DNA of 64,000 nt from Desulfovibrio sp. Huiquan2017 (GCF_017351175.1 NZ_JAFMPN010000011.1:1-64000), one strand, 5' to 3'; shown: positions 25,693-35,112, numbered from the stretch's first letter. Numbers and translations: made by a program. The notes: generated by a model from the letters alone, not told the origin.

Positions 25693-27621
25693 ATGTACGA
25701 CAAATTAAACAGATTCGAACAATACCTCTTCGACTTCCTGTCGGTGGCCATGGTCCTGTTCTATTCCTGGTCGGCCATCTTCGAACCGGCGGCGACCCAG
25801 TTCCACCGGGGCATATACGTGATCATCACGTACATCCTCGTCTTTCTCCTGAACAAGTCCAGAAGCAGGATCATGCGGGCCGTGGACTACCTGCTCATGC
25901 TCGCATCCCTCGTCTCGGTGGGGTATTGGATCCTCAATTTCGAGGCCATCAATTACCGCACGGGCATGGAGAACGGCATGGACAAGACCATGGCCATGAT
26001 CGGCGTGCTGCTGGGCATCGAGCTGGCCCGTCGGGTGGTCGGCAACATCTTCGTCGTCATCGGCGTCCTCATGCTCCTGTTCGGCATGTACGGCGCGCAC
26101 ATGCCCGAGCTCATCGCCCACGCGGGCGCGAGCTTTCCGGACTTGTGCACCTCCATCTTCTACCGTTCGGACGGCGTGTTCGGCATCATGGCCAACGTGC
26201 TGGCCACCTACATCATCCTGTTCGTGCTCTTCGGGGCCTTCCTGGAAAAGTGCGGGGCTCAGCGGTTTTTCATCGACTTCCCCCTGGCCGCCGTGGGCCA
26301 CAAGATAGGCGGCCCGGCCAAGGTCTCGGTCATCGCCTCGGGGCTGTTCGGGTCCATCTCGGGCTCGGCCATCGCCAACACCGTGTCCACCGGCACCTTC
26401 ACCATCCCGATGATGAAAAAAGCGGGATTCAAGCCCCACGTGGCGGGCGGCATCGAACCCGCCGCATCCATCGGCGGCATGTTCATGCCCCCGATCATGG
26501 GCGCGGGCGGTTTCATCATGGCCGAAATGACCGGCCTGCCCTATTCCCACATCATGCTCGTGGCCATCTTCCCGGCCCTCATGTATTTCTTCTCGGTCTT
26601 CGTCATGGTCCATTACGAGGCCAAGAAGAACAACATCGTCGGTGAGCGCCACAAGGCCGGGGCCATGGACATCCTGCGCAAGGAGTGGCCCTACACCCTG
26701 CCGCTCATCCTGATCACCATCTTCATGCTCGCGGGCTACTCGCCCGGCTATTCGGCCATCGTCGGCCTGGCCGCCTGCATCGGGCTGTCCTTCAAGGACG
26801 AAGGGCGGCGCATCGACCCGACCCTGCTCCTGGTCATGGCCTTCATGGTCCTCTGCCCCTGGGTGGTCAAACTCGTCGGCAAGGCCGCGGGGCCCGAGGC
26901 AGTGACCGAGGTCAAGCCATACCTGTCCGGCCGCATCCTGTTGCTCTACGGCCTCATCGCGGCGGCCGCGCTCTACGTCTGGCGAGGACAGACCCCGGCA
27001 GGACTCAAATCCGAACTGGGGGCGTTCGTGGCCGCCTCGCGCGAAGGAACCATCAATTCCCTGAAAATCGGGGCCACCGTAGGCGTCATCGGCGTCATCA
27101 TCGGCGTGCTGACCTACTCCGGCCTGGTCCTGACCTTTGCCGACATCGTCATCGAACTGGCCCACGGCAACCTGATCCTGACCATCCTGCTCATCGCCCT
27201 GGCCTCGCTGGTGCTCGGCATGGGCGTGCCCGTCACCGCCGCTTACCTGATCACCGCCGTGGTCGCGGTCCCGGCCCTGACCCACCTGGGCGTCAACGAA
27301 GTGGCCGCGCACATGATCGTCTACTGGCTTTCGCAGGACTCCAACATCACCCCGCCGGTGTGCATCGCCGCCTTCGCAGGCGCGACCATCGCCGGGGCCA
27401 ATATGTGGCGCACCGCCTTCACCTCGTTCAAATTCGCCAAGTTCCTCTATCTCGCCCCGTTCCTCTTCGCCTATGTCCCGGCCTTCTCCCTGGACGCGCC
27501 CACCCGCGACATCATCCTCTGGTTCAGCGCCATCACCGTGGTCGTGTTCGCCTACGCCTGGTTCCTCAGCTTCATCTGGATCAAGCCGCTCAAGCGCTTC
27601 CTCGGCCTGACCCCGGCCTGA
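25693..27621 (+). CDS. TRAP transporter fused permease (DctQ-DctM type)
   Basis: This 642-residue inner-membrane protein carries about 16 hydrophobic segments. The first ~170 residues form the DctQ-like four-helix part, and the remainder is the DctM large subunit (SISGSAIANTVSTGTFTIP, GVPVTAAYL, HMIVYWLSQDSNITPPVC). This fused layout is standard for TAXI systems, which use Na+ or H+ gradients. The chosen ATG starts a natural membrane-protein N-terminus; its ribosome site (CGAGAG) is weak, and earlier in-frame ATGs lead into Arg-rich sequence with no similarity. Confidence 0.92.
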   Translation: MYDKLNRFEQYLFDFLSVAMVLFYSWSAIFEPAATQFHRGIYVIITYILVFLLNKSRSRIMRAVDYLLMLASLVSVGYWILNFEAINYRTGMENGMDKTMAMIGVLLGIELARRVVGNIFVVIGVLMLLFGMYGAHMPELIAHAGASFPDLCTSIFYRSDGVFGIMANVLATYIILFVLFGAFLEKCGAQRFFIDFPLAAVGHKIGGPAKVSVIASGLFGSISGSAIANTVSTGTFTIPMMKKAGFKPHVAGGIEPAASIGGMFMPPIMGAGGFIMAEMTGLPYSHIMLVAIFPALMYFFSVFVMVHYEAKKNNIVGERHKAGAMDILRKEWPYTLPLILITIFMLAGYSPGYSAIVGLAACIGLSFKDEGRRIDPTLLLVMAFMVLCPWVVKLVGKAAGPEAVTEVKPYLSGRILLLYGLIAAAALYVWRGQTPAGLKSELGAFVAASREGTINSLKIGATVGVIGVIIGVLTYSGLVLTFADIVIELAHGNLILTILLIALASLVLGMGVPVTAAYLITAVVAVPALTHLGVNEVAAHMIVYWLSQDSNITPPVCIAAFAGATIAGANMWRTAFTSFKFAKFLYLAPFLFAYVPAFSLDAPTRDIILWFSAITVVVFAYAWFLSFIWIKPLKRFLGLTPA

Positions 27622-27808
27622 GCCGACGATTAGGGGACGGGGAGTGGCCGGCCGCTCCCCGTCCCCCTCGCACGCGATACTCTCAAGACATTATAATCTG
27701 CGGGGCAGGGGCGGTCTTCGTTGTCTTGACGGACGTCATGTGGCAAGAACTCGAACATCCGGACGCCGCCGCCCGGCGCGGCGCGAATCCACCGGCCCCG
27801 GAGGTTCA

Positions 27809-28831
27809 ATGCCCCGCTTGTTTCCCGTTCTGTACCTGCTGTGCGGCCTGGCCGCCGCAGCCTTGGGCTGTACCTCGGAAAAACCGAACGACGCTCGCGC
27901 CACGCCTGCTTCGACTTCGGCCTCCCCTCAAGTGCTGATCATGAACGGCGGCCCGCACGGGGGCACCTTCAATGCCTTCACCGACAAGATGGCGGAGATG
28001 ATCACCCGCGACGCGCCCTCCCTGCACGTGCAGGTCCGGCGGTCGAACGGCTCCAAGGACAACCTCCTGGCCCTATGCGCGAACCGGGCGGACATGGCCA
28101 TTGTCAATGCGAGCGACGCCTTTCTGGGACGCACGGGCGCCCTGCTCTGCGCCAACAAGAAATACGCCGACGCCCGAAGCATGGCCTTCCTGTACAGGGC
28201 GCCGGCCCAGTTGGTGGTGCGCTCGGACTCGGGCTTCCACACGGTCCTCGACCTGCGTGGCAAGACCATTGCCGTGGGCAATTCCGGTTCGGGCGCGGCC
28301 CTGGCGGCCGAACGATTCTTCCGCCACCTCAAGCTCCGGGGGAAGTTGACGGTCCTGCACAAGGGATACGACGAGTCCTTCGCCGACCTCGCCTCGGGCG
28401 CAGTTGACGGGGTCTGGACCCTGACGAGCGCTCCCAATACGACGATCATGGAGGTGGCACGCAACCAGCCGGTACACCTGATGAATCTGCACGAAGCGGC
28501 CGTGGTCTCGGGGTTCTACCAACTCTATCCCTTCTATTCGCGGGCGACCATCCCGGCCGGGACCTATGTGGGCCAGGACGACCCAGTGCAGACCTTCCAG
28601 GACGCAGCCCTATGGTGCGCCCGCGCGGGGCTGGACGCCCAGGCCGTGTACGACAGCCTCGAGGCCGTATTCACCCAGCCCCGGCTCGACGAACTGCGCG
28701 CCATCCACGGCGCGTCCCGGGACATGGGCCCGCAGACCGCCGTCAACAACCTGCCCATCCCCCTGCATCCCGGTGCGGTCCGCTTCTGGGCCGAACGCGG
28801 CGTGCCCATCCCGGCCATCCTCATGCCCTAG
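27809..28831 (+). CDS. second TAXI-family binding protein, lipidated
   Basis: This 340-residue protein has a lipobox ALGC (Cys about 21), then a low-complexity linker and a TAXI fold (NGGPHGGTFNAF at about 51-62, SNGSKDNLLAL, GKTIAVGNSGSGAA). It is clearly paralogous to the soluble binding protein on the other side of the permease, sharing the HPGAVRFW end, but is anchored and diverged. An ACCGGAGG site lies 4 nt before the ATG. It may feed the same permease or act as a sensor. A hairpin of 9 bp (28869-28903) follows. Confidence 0.88.
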   Translation: MPRLFPVLYLLCGLAAAALGCTSEKPNDARATPASTSASPQVLIMNGGPHGGTFNAFTDKMAEMITRDAPSLHVQVRRSNGSKDNLLALCANRADMAIVNASDAFLGRTGALLCANKKYADARSMAFLYRAPAQLVVRSDSGFHTVLDLRGKTIAVGNSGSGAALAAERFFRHLKLRGKLTVLHKGYDESFADLASGAVDGVWTLTSAPNTTIMEVARNQPVHLMNLHEAAVVSGFYQLYPFYSRATIPAGTYVGQDDPVQTFQDAALWCARAGLDAQAVYDSLEAVFTQPRLDELRAIHGASRDMGPQTAVNNLPIPLHPGAVRFWAERGVPIPAILMP

Positions 28832-29094
28832 GGCGTCTCTGCCCCCTCAAGACGAAAAACAGCCCAACCGGCCTGTTTGACCGAGCGCTCAACCAACAGG
28901 CCGCCAAGGATACGCAACCCCTTGCCATGTAAGGATGGATACTGCTTGACTGTAATTGAAAAACCTTCGTACCGTTGGTCATCTGTATTGCGGTCACACC
29001 AGTCTGCCGGAAAGGTTGCCGATCACGAGCCGCAACGGGCCGCGTTCCATTTCCCGCCCCAAAACGACTGGCCATAACTGAAGGAGGCCTCATC

Positions 29095-30414
29095 ATGGCA
29101 CTGTTCACCAAGGAAGAAGCGCTCAACTACCACTCCAGCAAACGCAAGGGCAAACTGGAGGTCGTTTCCATCAAGCCATGCAGGAATCAGAAGGACCTGT
29201 CCATGGCTTACAGCCCCGGCGTGGCCGAAGCCTGCCGCGCCATCCACGCGGACACGGAAAAGGTCTACGACTACACCAACAAGGGCAATCTGGTGGCGGT
29301 GGTCTCCAACGGCACCGCCGTGCTCGGCCTGGGCAACATCGGTCCCGAAGCGGGCAAGCCGGTCATGGAGGGCAAGGGCGTCCTGTTCAAGATCTTTTCC
29401 GACATCGATGTCTACGACCTGAACATCGCGGCCAAGACCCCGGACGAGGTGGTCGCCTTCTGCAAACTGCTGGAGCCCACCTTCGGCGGCATCAACCTGG
29501 AAGACATCAAGGCCCCCGAGTGCTTCGAGATCGAGACCCGCCTGAAAAAGGAAATGGGCATCCCGGTCTTCCACGACGACCAGCACGGCACGGCCATCAT
29601 CTCGGCCGCGGGCATCATCAACGCCCTGGAAATCTCCGGCAAGAAGATCGACGAGATCAAGATCGTGGTCTCGGGCGCGGGCGCGGCGGCCATCGCCTGC
29701 TCCAACCTCTACGTGCACATGGGCGTCAAGCGCGAGAACATCTTCATGTTCGATTCGCGGGGCCTGATCCACGCCGGACGCGACGGGCTGAACGAATTCA
29801 AAAAGGCCTACGCCCAGGCCGAAAACAAGGGGTCGCTGGCCGACTGCATGGCCGGAGCCGACATGTTCCTGGGGCTGTCCGTCAAAGATGCCATCAACCA
29901 GGACATGGTCAAGACCATGGCCGACAACGCCATCATCTTCGCCTGCGCAAACCCGGACCCGGAAATTACCTACGACGCGGTCAAGCAGGTGCGCCCGGAC
30001 ATCATCATGGGTACCGGCCGGTCCGATTTCCCCAACCAGGTCAACAACGTGCTCGGCTTCCCGTTCATCTTCCGGGGCGCACTCGACTGCCGGGCCAAGA
30101 CCATCAACGAGGAAATGAAAATCGCCGCCGCCGACGCCCTGGCCCGCCTGGCCAAGGAGCCGGTCTCCAAGGATATCTGCGAGGCCTTCGGCGTGGACAA
30201 GCTCGAATTCGGCATCGACTACATCATCCCCAAACCGCTGGACCCGCGCGTGCTCACATGGCTCGCCCCGGCCGTGGCCAAGGCCGCCATGGAAACCGGC
30301 GTTGCCCAAATCGAACTGGACCTCGACCAGTACGTCAAAAGCCTGGAAGCCCGCATGAAGGCCTCCAAGGCCCGCACCAAGCTCGTGGTCGACTCCTTCG
30401 GCTACGATTTCTAG
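29095..30414 (+). CDS. NAD(P)-dependent malic enzyme (short form)
   Basis: This 439-residue cytosolic enzyme decarboxylates malate to pyruvate and CO2. It has the malic enzyme N-domain ([32 protein letters not shown]), the metal/acid block ([16 protein letters not shown] at about 161-176) and a Rossmann C-domain. It lacks the phosphotransacetylase tail of MaeB. The start is fixed by AAGGAGG; the frame is open further upstream but without similarity. It lies after the TAXI transporter, which would fit import and use of a C4-dicarboxylate-like acid (inference). Confidence 0.94.
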   Translation: MALFTKEEALNYHSSKRKGKLEVVSIKPCRNQKDLSMAYSPGVAEACRAIHADTEKVYDYTNKGNLVAVVSNGTAVLGLGNIGPEAGKPVMEGKGVLFKIFSDIDVYDLNIAAKTPDEVVAFCKLLEPTFGGINLEDIKAPECFEIETRLKKEMGIPVFHDDQHGTAIISAAGIINALEISGKKIDEIKIVVSGAGAAAIACSNLYVHMGVKRENIFMFDSRGLIHAGRDGLNEFKKAYAQAENKGSLADCMAGADMFLGLSVKDAINQDMVKTMADNAIIFACANPDPEITYDAVKQVRPDIIMGTGRSDFPNQVNNVLGFPFIFRGALDCRAKTINEEMKIAAADALARLAKEPVSKDICEAFGVDKLEFGIDYIIPKPLDPRVLTWLAPAVAKAAMETGVAQIELDLDQYVKSLEARMKASKARTKLVVDSFGYDF

Positions 30415-30433
30415 GCAGCCCCACCCACAGACA

Positions 30434-30468
30434 TAAAAAGGCCGGGCATGCGCCCGGCTTTTTTTTGA
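30434..30468 (+). terminator. terminator of the malic enzyme gene
   Basis: AAAAAGGCCGGGC/GCCCGGCTTTTTTT hairpin with a strong T-run. Confidence 0.92.
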
Positions 30469-30593
30469 CCCGGAAGGAGCGTCCGTCTTGATCAAGGCCC
30501 GGCTTCGGGGGTAGGGAGGAAATACCGGCACGGAGGCCGGATACGCCGCATCCGTCCGCCGAAAGGCCCGCAACTCGAAAGAGGAGAAATAGC

Positions 30594-30836
30594 ATGGAAC
30601 GGAAAGAAATTTTCAACATCATCCGGGCAGGGCTCACCTCGGAAACGGCATTGGACTGGGAGGCCATCTCCCCGGAAACCGAGTTGGCCGAAGAACTCCT
30701 CCCCGAATCGCTGGAGCGGTTCAAGTATCTGCTGGCCTTGGAGGAAGAGTTCAACATCGAGGTCAGGGACGAGGACGCCGAGTCTTGGCGCACCATCAAC
30801 GACGTTATCGACTACCTCGAACAGCATGTGCCCTAG
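30594..30836 (+). CDS. acyl-carrier-protein-like protein
   Basis: This 80-residue acidic helical protein has the ACP layout. The sequence LLPESLERFKYLLALEEEFNIEV (in part about 35-57) aligns with the phosphopantetheine helix of ACP (…DSLdxxELvmaLEEEFxIei). Ser39 would carry the prosthetic group; the usual Asp before it is Glu. TINDVIDYL matches ACP helix IV. No fatty-acid, polyketide or NRPS gene is nearby, so its partner is unknown. GGAG precedes the ATG. Confidence 0.65.
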   Translation: MERKEIFNIIRAGLTSETALDWEAISPETELAEELLPESLERFKYLLALEEEFNIEVRDEDAESWRTINDVIDYLEQHVP

Positions 30837-30997
30837 ACGATGAGCCAGGCGGTTCCGCCCCCCGATATCGTCACCGGCGCGGGACCTCCCTTTCCCCTTG
30901 GGAAAAAATTCGGGAATACGCTTGAAGCGAATGCGTCTTTTTGAAGCATTCCTTACGGCGCGTTGCGCGAGGAAGCGTTGTCGTCTATGCTCCCGGC

Positions 30998-31177
30998 ATG
31001 GACGAAATCACCCTCGACGATCTGCGGGAACTGACCGAGAAAAACGGTATCGACCCGGACCAACTATCGGCCATCGCCGAGGCTGACGGGCTGCCCGAAG
31101 ACTTGCGCGCGGCCATGGCCGACATCCTCGGCGACCTGACCATTTTCGGCCAGGCGCTGGATGAAAAGGGCCGCTGA
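30998..31177 (+). CDS. small conserved hypothetical protein
   Basis: This protein of about 59 residues is acidic and helical (LDDLRELTEKNGIDPDQLSAI). Its stop codon lies 2 nt before the thpR start, so the two genes are coupled. The chosen ATG has no strong ribosome site; an in-frame start 57 nt upstream is possible but gives a basic, unlikely N-terminus. I cannot assign a function. Confidence 0.5.
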   Translation: MDEITLDDLRELTEKNGIDPDQLSAIAEADGLPEDLRAAMADILGDLTIFGQALDEKGR

Positions 31178-31179
31178 GC

Positions 31180-31734
31180 ATGCCCAGGCTGTTCATCGGC
31201 ATCGGATTGCCGGACGCTTACCGAAAAGCACTTTCCCCTCTGATAGCAAGTCTTTCCGAGCTTACCGATGCCAGCATCAACTGGTCCCGGCCAGGGACCT
31301 GGCACCTGACCCTGAAATTCCTGGGCGAGACCGACGAGACGCGCATTCCAGCCATCCGGAAGGCCCTGGCCGCCGTCGATTTCCCCGCCTTCCTCATGCA
31401 GCCCGGTACCGCCGGGGCGTTCCCTGACGCGAGACGCCCGAAGGTCCTCTGGCTCGGCCTGACCCAGGGGAGCGAATCCTGCGCCATCCTGGCCCAATCC
31501 ATCGAGGACGCACTGGCCGGCATCGGTATCCCCCGCGAAAAAAAGCCCTTCCGTCCGCACCTGACCCTTGGCCGGGTGCGCAGGCCCGGGCCCGGCGACT
31601 GGAACGCGGTCCTCGACGCGGCGGGTGCCGCCGAATGGCCGCCCTTCACGGTAACTCGTTTCATCCTCTGGCAAAGCACCCTGGCCCCCGAGGGAGCCAT
31701 CCACACACCCCTGGCCGAATTCCCCGCCCAATAA
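31180..31734 (+). CDS. thpR: RNA 2',3'-cyclic phosphodiesterase
   Basis: This 184-residue 2H-phosphoesterase has both catalytic HxTx motifs: HLTL at about 42-45 and HLTL at about 127-130. The LigT/ThpR family opens 2',3'-cyclic phosphates of RNA ends. The N-terminal RLFIGIGLP is typical. It overlaps no gene but begins 2 nt after the stop of the small upstream gene and ends near a long shared terminator with the convergent exonuclease gene. Confidence 0.92.
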   Translation: MPRLFIGIGLPDAYRKALSPLIASLSELTDASINWSRPGTWHLTLKFLGETDETRIPAIRKALAAVDFPAFLMQPGTAGAFPDARRPKVLWLGLTQGSESCAILAQSIEDALAGIGIPREKKPFRPHLTLGRVRRPGPGDWNAVLDAAGAAEWPPFTVTRFILWQSTLAPEGAIHTPLAEFPAQ

Positions 31735-31837
31735 TTCAACCACAACTTTAACAAACACCAAAACGCACGCCCCCACGAGGACGCGCGCCCTTGCCGCAGG
31801 CACACAAAAAGTTTGGGAAAGAGGAGGGATGGGGGTT

Positions 31838-31893
31838 CGGGGGAAGGGAGGGGAAAACCTTTTTCTCAAAAAGTTTTCCCCTCCCTTCCCCCG
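31838..31893. terminator. long bidirectional stem-loop
   Basis: About 25-bp stem with one bulge (CGGGGGAAGGGAGGGGAAAA arm 31838-31863, partner 31869-31893), loop TCTC, purine-rich on one arm. It separates thpR and the exonuclease gene. Such GGGGAAAACTTTTT structures look like a family of terminators. Confidence 0.8.
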
Positions 31894-31901
31894 ATTCGTC
31901 T

Positions 31902-32669
31902 TTACACGTCGATTTCCACGCCGATGGGGCAGTGGTCGGAGCCGAGGACGTCGGGTTCGATCCAGGCGCGGACGACCTTGTCCTTGAGTTCCTCGGACAC
32001 AAAGAAGTAGTCGATACGCCATCCCGCGTTGTTCTTGCGGGCGTTGAAGCGGTAGGACCACCAGGAATAGTGGTGCGGGCCGTCCTCGAACAGCCGGAAG
32101 GTATCCACGTAACCGTGCTCGATGAACTTGTCGATCCAGGCGCGTTCCACGGGCAGGAAGCCGGACCGCTCACTGTTTGCCTTGGGGTTCTTGAGGTCGA
32201 TTTCCCTGTGGGCGGTGTTGAAATCGCCGCCGACCACGATGGGCTTGGTCTTGCGCAGGCTTTCGGCGTGTTCGAGGAAGGTGTCGTAGAAGCCCATCTT
32301 GAAATCGAGGCGCTCGTCGGACATCTGGCCGTTGGGGAAATAGATGTTGAAGAGGTGGAAATCCGGGTATTCGAGGTGCAGCACGCGGCCCTCGTCGCGG
32401 AAGCGCTCGTCGGGCAGTCCGGTATCCCAGGCCAGGGGCTCGGGGTTGCTGAAGCAGGCCACGCCGGAATAGCCCTTCTTTTTCTTGGACCAGTTCCAAT
32501 AGTGATTGGAAAAGGAGTCGGGTTCGCGCTCCTCCGGGGCGAGCTGATCCGGCTCGACCTTGGTCTCCTGAAGCATGACCACGTCGCCGCCGCAACCGTC
32601 CAGCCAGTCGCGGAAATCCTTCTTGAGCACGGCCCGGTAGCCGTTGACGTTCCAGGAATAGATGATCAT
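31902..32669 (-). CDS. xth: exodeoxyribonuclease III
   Basis: This 255-residue DNA-repair enzyme of the AP endonuclease/ExoIII family acts on abasic sites and 3' ends. It shows SWNVNGYRA (about 5-13), the metal Glu in LQETK, GGDFNTAHREIDL with catalytic Asp and Asn, and the C-terminal SDHCPIGVEI His. CTAGGAG precedes the ATG. The frame stays open for 59 codons upstream, but those codons overlap a dispersed repeat and carry no similarity. Confidence 0.94.
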   Translation of the reverse strand: MIIYSWNVNGYRAVLKKDFRDWLDGCGGDVVMLQETKVEPDQLAPEEREPDSFSNHYWNWSKKKKGYSGVACFSNPEPLAWDTGLPDERFRDEGRVLHLEYPDFHLFNIYFPNGQMSDERLDFKMGFYDTFLEHAESLRKTKPIVVGGDFNTAHREIDLKNPKANSERSGFLPVERAWIDKFIEHGYVDTFRLFEDGPHHYSWWSYRFNARKNNAGWRIDYFFVSEELKDKVVRAWIEPDVLGSDHCPIGVEIDV

Positions 32670-32737
32670 TGGGCGTTCTCCTAGTGAAGAAGGGGAATCA
32701 GGAGGGGAATACCGCTTCGCGGCAAGGGTCGGATGAC

Positions 32738-32795
32738 TTCGCCTCCGGCGGGCAAGGGCTCCCACCCTTGCATCCCATGTTGCGCCTTCGGCGCG
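32738..32795. repeat. dispersed repeat, copy A
   Basis: About 58 nt (GCCTCCGGCGGGCAAGG core through GCGCCTTCGGCGCG) matching the element at 59979-60037 at most positions. It contains two small inverted repeats. It is REP-like, in the gap upstream of the exonuclease gene. Confidence 0.65.
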
Positions 32796-32842
32796 GGCTG
32801 CCTTGTACTTCGCGCAGGGAAGACGGGATTTCCTCCCGTCTC

Positions 32843-32882
32843 CCAAAAAACGAAGGGGAACCGGCGCGGCCGATTCCCCTCA
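32843..32882 (-). terminator. terminator of the 29-residue membrane-peptide gene
   Basis: AGGGGAA…TTCCCCT stem with an inner CGGCCGCGCCGG, followed on the minus strand by TTCGTTTTTT. Confidence 0.75.
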
Positions 32883-32902
32883 TGCCGCGCGAACGGCGAA
32901 AA

Positions 32903-32992
32903 CTAGTGCTCGTTGGGGGTGCTGATCTTGAGCATGACCAGCGCGGCGATGGTCAGGAACAGCCCCAGGAAAAACCAGAAATAACCCATCAT
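32903..32992 (-). CDS. 29-residue single-pass membrane microprotein
   Basis: A short frame encodes MMGYFWFFLGLFLTIAALVM followed by a polar tail ending NEH. It is one transmembrane helix, with aromatic residues at the N-terminal side. GGAGG lies 7-8 nt before the first ATG and a terminator follows, so it looks like a genuine gene. It resembles in size the small subunits of oxidases and other membrane complexes, but no partner is adjacent and no function can be assigned. The second ATG is also possible. Confidence 0.65.
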   Translation of the reverse strand: MMGYFWFFLGLFLTIAALVMLKISTPNEH

Positions 32993-33056
32993 GTTCGCAT
33001 CCTCCACGTATGTAAGCAATTGTTGTTTTGCTCATAGCAGAAACCCGGCATGATGA

Positions 33057-33095
33057 AAAGCGCGGCGGCCCGGGGAATTTCCCCGGGCCGCCGTT
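33057..33095 (-). terminator. terminator of the DJ-1/PfpI gene
   Basis: CGGCGGCCCGGGGA/TCCCCGGGCCGCCG, 14-bp stem, followed on the minus strand by CGCGCTTTTC. Confidence 0.85.
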
Positions 33096-33116
33096 TCATC
33101 TTGCGGAAAACGGCGG

Positions 33117-33704
33117 CTACGGTTCGATGGTCGAACCAAGGACCTTCAGGAAGGCGCGCATCCACTCGGGATGGGCGGGCCAGGCGGGGGCGGTAACAAT
33201 GTTGCCGTCCACGCAGGCATTGGAGGCCGTGGCGTTGACCTCGCACCAAGTGGCCCCGGCGCCGTCGATGTCGGGCTTGACCGCGGGATACGCCGTGCAG
33301 GTCTTGCCCTTGATCACGTCGGCGGCGGTCAGGATCTGCGGACCGTGGCAGACGGCCGCGATGGGCTTGCCCGCCTTGGCGAAGTGCTGCACGCACTTGA
33401 TTACGTCCGGGTTGAGGCGCAGGTATTCCGGGGCGCGGCCGCCGGGGAGGACCAGGGCGTCGTAGTCCTCGGCCTTGATCTCCTCGAAGGTGGTGGTCAC
33501 CCCGAAATTGTGGCCCGGTTTCTCGGAGTAGGTCTGGTGCCCTTCGAAATCGTGCACAGCCGTGGCCACGAACTCGCCCGCTTTCTTGCCCGGGCAGACG
33601 GTGTGGACCGTATGCCCGACCATCAGGAGCATCTGATAGGGAACCATGGCCTCGTAATCTTCCACGAAGTCGCCGACCAGCATCAGTATTTTCTTGGCAG
33701 CCAT
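33117..33704 (-). CDS. DJ-1/PfpI-family protein
   Basis: This 195-residue protein has the class I glutamine-amidotransferase-like fold. The nucleophile elbow AVCHGPQ carries Cys at about 118, and an acidic residue sits at the usual N-terminal position (GDFVEDYE). LVLPGGRAPEYLR is a family block. Members are deglycases, proteases or stress-linked hydrolases; the activity here is undetermined. An AGGAAG site precedes the ATG and a strong terminator follows. Confidence 0.9.
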   Translation of the reverse strand: MAAKKILMLVGDFVEDYEAMVPYQMLLMVGHTVHTVCPGKKAGEFVATAVHDFEGHQTYSEKPGHNFGVTTTFEEIKAEDYDALVLPGGRAPEYLRLNPDVIKCVQHFAKAGKPIAAVCHGPQILTAADVIKGKTCTAYPAVKPDIDGAGATWCEVNATASNACVDGNIVTAPAWPAHPEWMRAFLKVLGSTIEP

Positions 33705-33812
33705 TTTCTTCCTCCAGGGTAGAGTGTTACAGCTTCCGAAATCATAGCCCCACCCGGTATTTTGTCAACACGGTTTCGTGACAATCCCGCCCCCTTGCCG
33801 TAGAACCGCCCC

Positions 33813-34982
33813 ATGAGCCGATTCGACGCCATCATCCTCGGAGCCGGGGCCTCGGGCCTGTGGTGCGCCATGACCGCCGGAGCGCGCGGACGCAAGGTCG
33901 CACTCCTCGACCACGGGGCCAAGACGGCCCGCAAGGTGCGCGTGTCCGGCGGAGGCAAATGCAACTTCACGAATCTGGACGTCTCGCCCTCGCACTACCT
34001 CTGCGCCAACCCTCACTTCGTGAAATCCGCCCTGGCCCGGCTCTCGCCGTGGGATGTGGTCGGTTTTCTGGGGGAACACGGCGTCACTTTTGAGGAGCGC
34101 GACCACGGCCAGCTCTTCACGCTCGAAGGCGCGGGCCGGGTGGCCGGAGCTCTGCAGGAGCGCTGCACGCGGACGGGCGTGGAATTTTTGATTGGACGGG
34201 AGATCGGACAGGTATCCGGCAACGGCCCGTTTTCCGTGGAGTTCGGCGGCGAGACCGTGACCGGCGACAGCCTGGTGCTGGCCCTGGGCGGCCCTTCCTG
34301 GCCGCAGGTCGGGGCCACGGACCTGGGCTTCCGGCTGGCCGGGCAATTCGGCCTCGCCCTCACCCCGACCCGGCCCGGCCTGGTGCCGCTGGTCTTTCCG
34401 AAAAAGCGGCAAGCCCTGTGCGCGGAGATGGCGGGCAACGCCCTGCCCGCCACAGTGGAAACGGGCGGCGCACGCTTCACCGATCCCCTGCTCTTCACCC
34501 ACCGGGGCGTGTCCGGCCCGGCCGCACTCCAGGCATCCAGCTACTGGCGTGAGCACCAACTCGTGACCATCGACTTCCTGCCCGGCCTGCCGTTGGAGGA
34601 TTTTCTCACCGAAAACCGCGCCTCCAACCAGCAGTTGCGCAACCTCCTGGCCCGCGTCCTGCCCAAACGGCTACCGCCCCTGCTCCTGGACGCCCCCCTG
34701 GCCGAGGCGCAGGTCAGCCAACTGTCCAAGGCGCAAATCGAGGCGGCCTGCGAGGCCATCCACCGCTTCGCCATCACCCCGTCCGGCACCGAGGGCTACG
34801 CCAAGGCCGAAGTCACGGTCGGCGGCGTGGACACGGCCCGCATCTCCTCCAAGACCATGGCGGCCCGCGACGTGCCCGGATTATATGTAATAGGGGAAAC
34901 ACTCGACGTGACCGGCCATTTAGGCGGCTTCAATTTGCATTGGGCGTTCGCGTCGGGTGCCGCTTGCGGAAGCGTCCTCTAA
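33813..34982 (+). CDS. BaiN/RdsA (HI0933)-family flavoprotein
   Basis: This 389-residue FAD-binding oxidoreductase has an N-terminal dinucleotide motif (ILGAGASGLWCA at about 8-19), the family block KVRVSGGGKCNFTN, LALGGPSWPQVGATDLG, and the C-terminal EGYAKAEVTVGGV and GHLGGFNLHWAFASG motifs. Members reduce C=C bonds or are of unknown substrate. The last ~68 codons are repeated, diverged and in frame, 1.67 kb downstream. Ends before a 14-bp terminator. Confidence 0.9.
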   Translation: MSRFDAIILGAGASGLWCAMTAGARGRKVALLDHGAKTARKVRVSGGGKCNFTNLDVSPSHYLCANPHFVKSALARLSPWDVVGFLGEHGVTFEERDHGQLFTLEGAGRVAGALQERCTRTGVEFLIGREIGQVSGNGPFSVEFGGETVTGDSLVLALGGPSWPQVGATDLGFRLAGQFGLALTPTRPGLVPLVFPKKRQALCAEMAGNALPATVETGGARFTDPLLFTHRGVSGPAALQASSYWREHQLVTIDFLPGLPLEDFLTENRASNQQLRNLLARVLPKRLPPLLLDAPLAEAQVSQLSKAQIEAACEAIHRFAITPSGTEGYAKAEVTVGGVDTARISSKTMAARDVPGLYVIGETLDVTGHLGGFNLHWAFASGAACGSVL

Positions 34983-35095
34983 GGTTGCCGCCCAAAACCG
35001 TAAATCAAAACAGGTCTACCCGCTCATCAAAACAAGGGCCTTGATCAACTTGTTGTCGATCAAGGCCCTTGGCTTAAGCGGACGCTTTGAATGAA
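34779..35095 (+). repeat. direct repeat flanking purT, copy 1
   Basis: It covers the 3' end of the BaiN-type gene, the spacer, and the terminator with its downstream GCGGACGCTTTG flank. It is paired with 36451-36775, where the same order recurs in the same orientation with substitutions and gaps. Confidence 0.8.
35033..35071. terminator. bidirectional terminator between baiN-type gene and purT
   Basis: CAAGGGCCTTGATC/GATCAAGGCCCTTG, 14-bp stem. A degenerate copy lies at 36711-36750. Confidence 0.8.
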
Positions 35096-35112
35096 ATCGG
35101 TTTAACTTGCCG

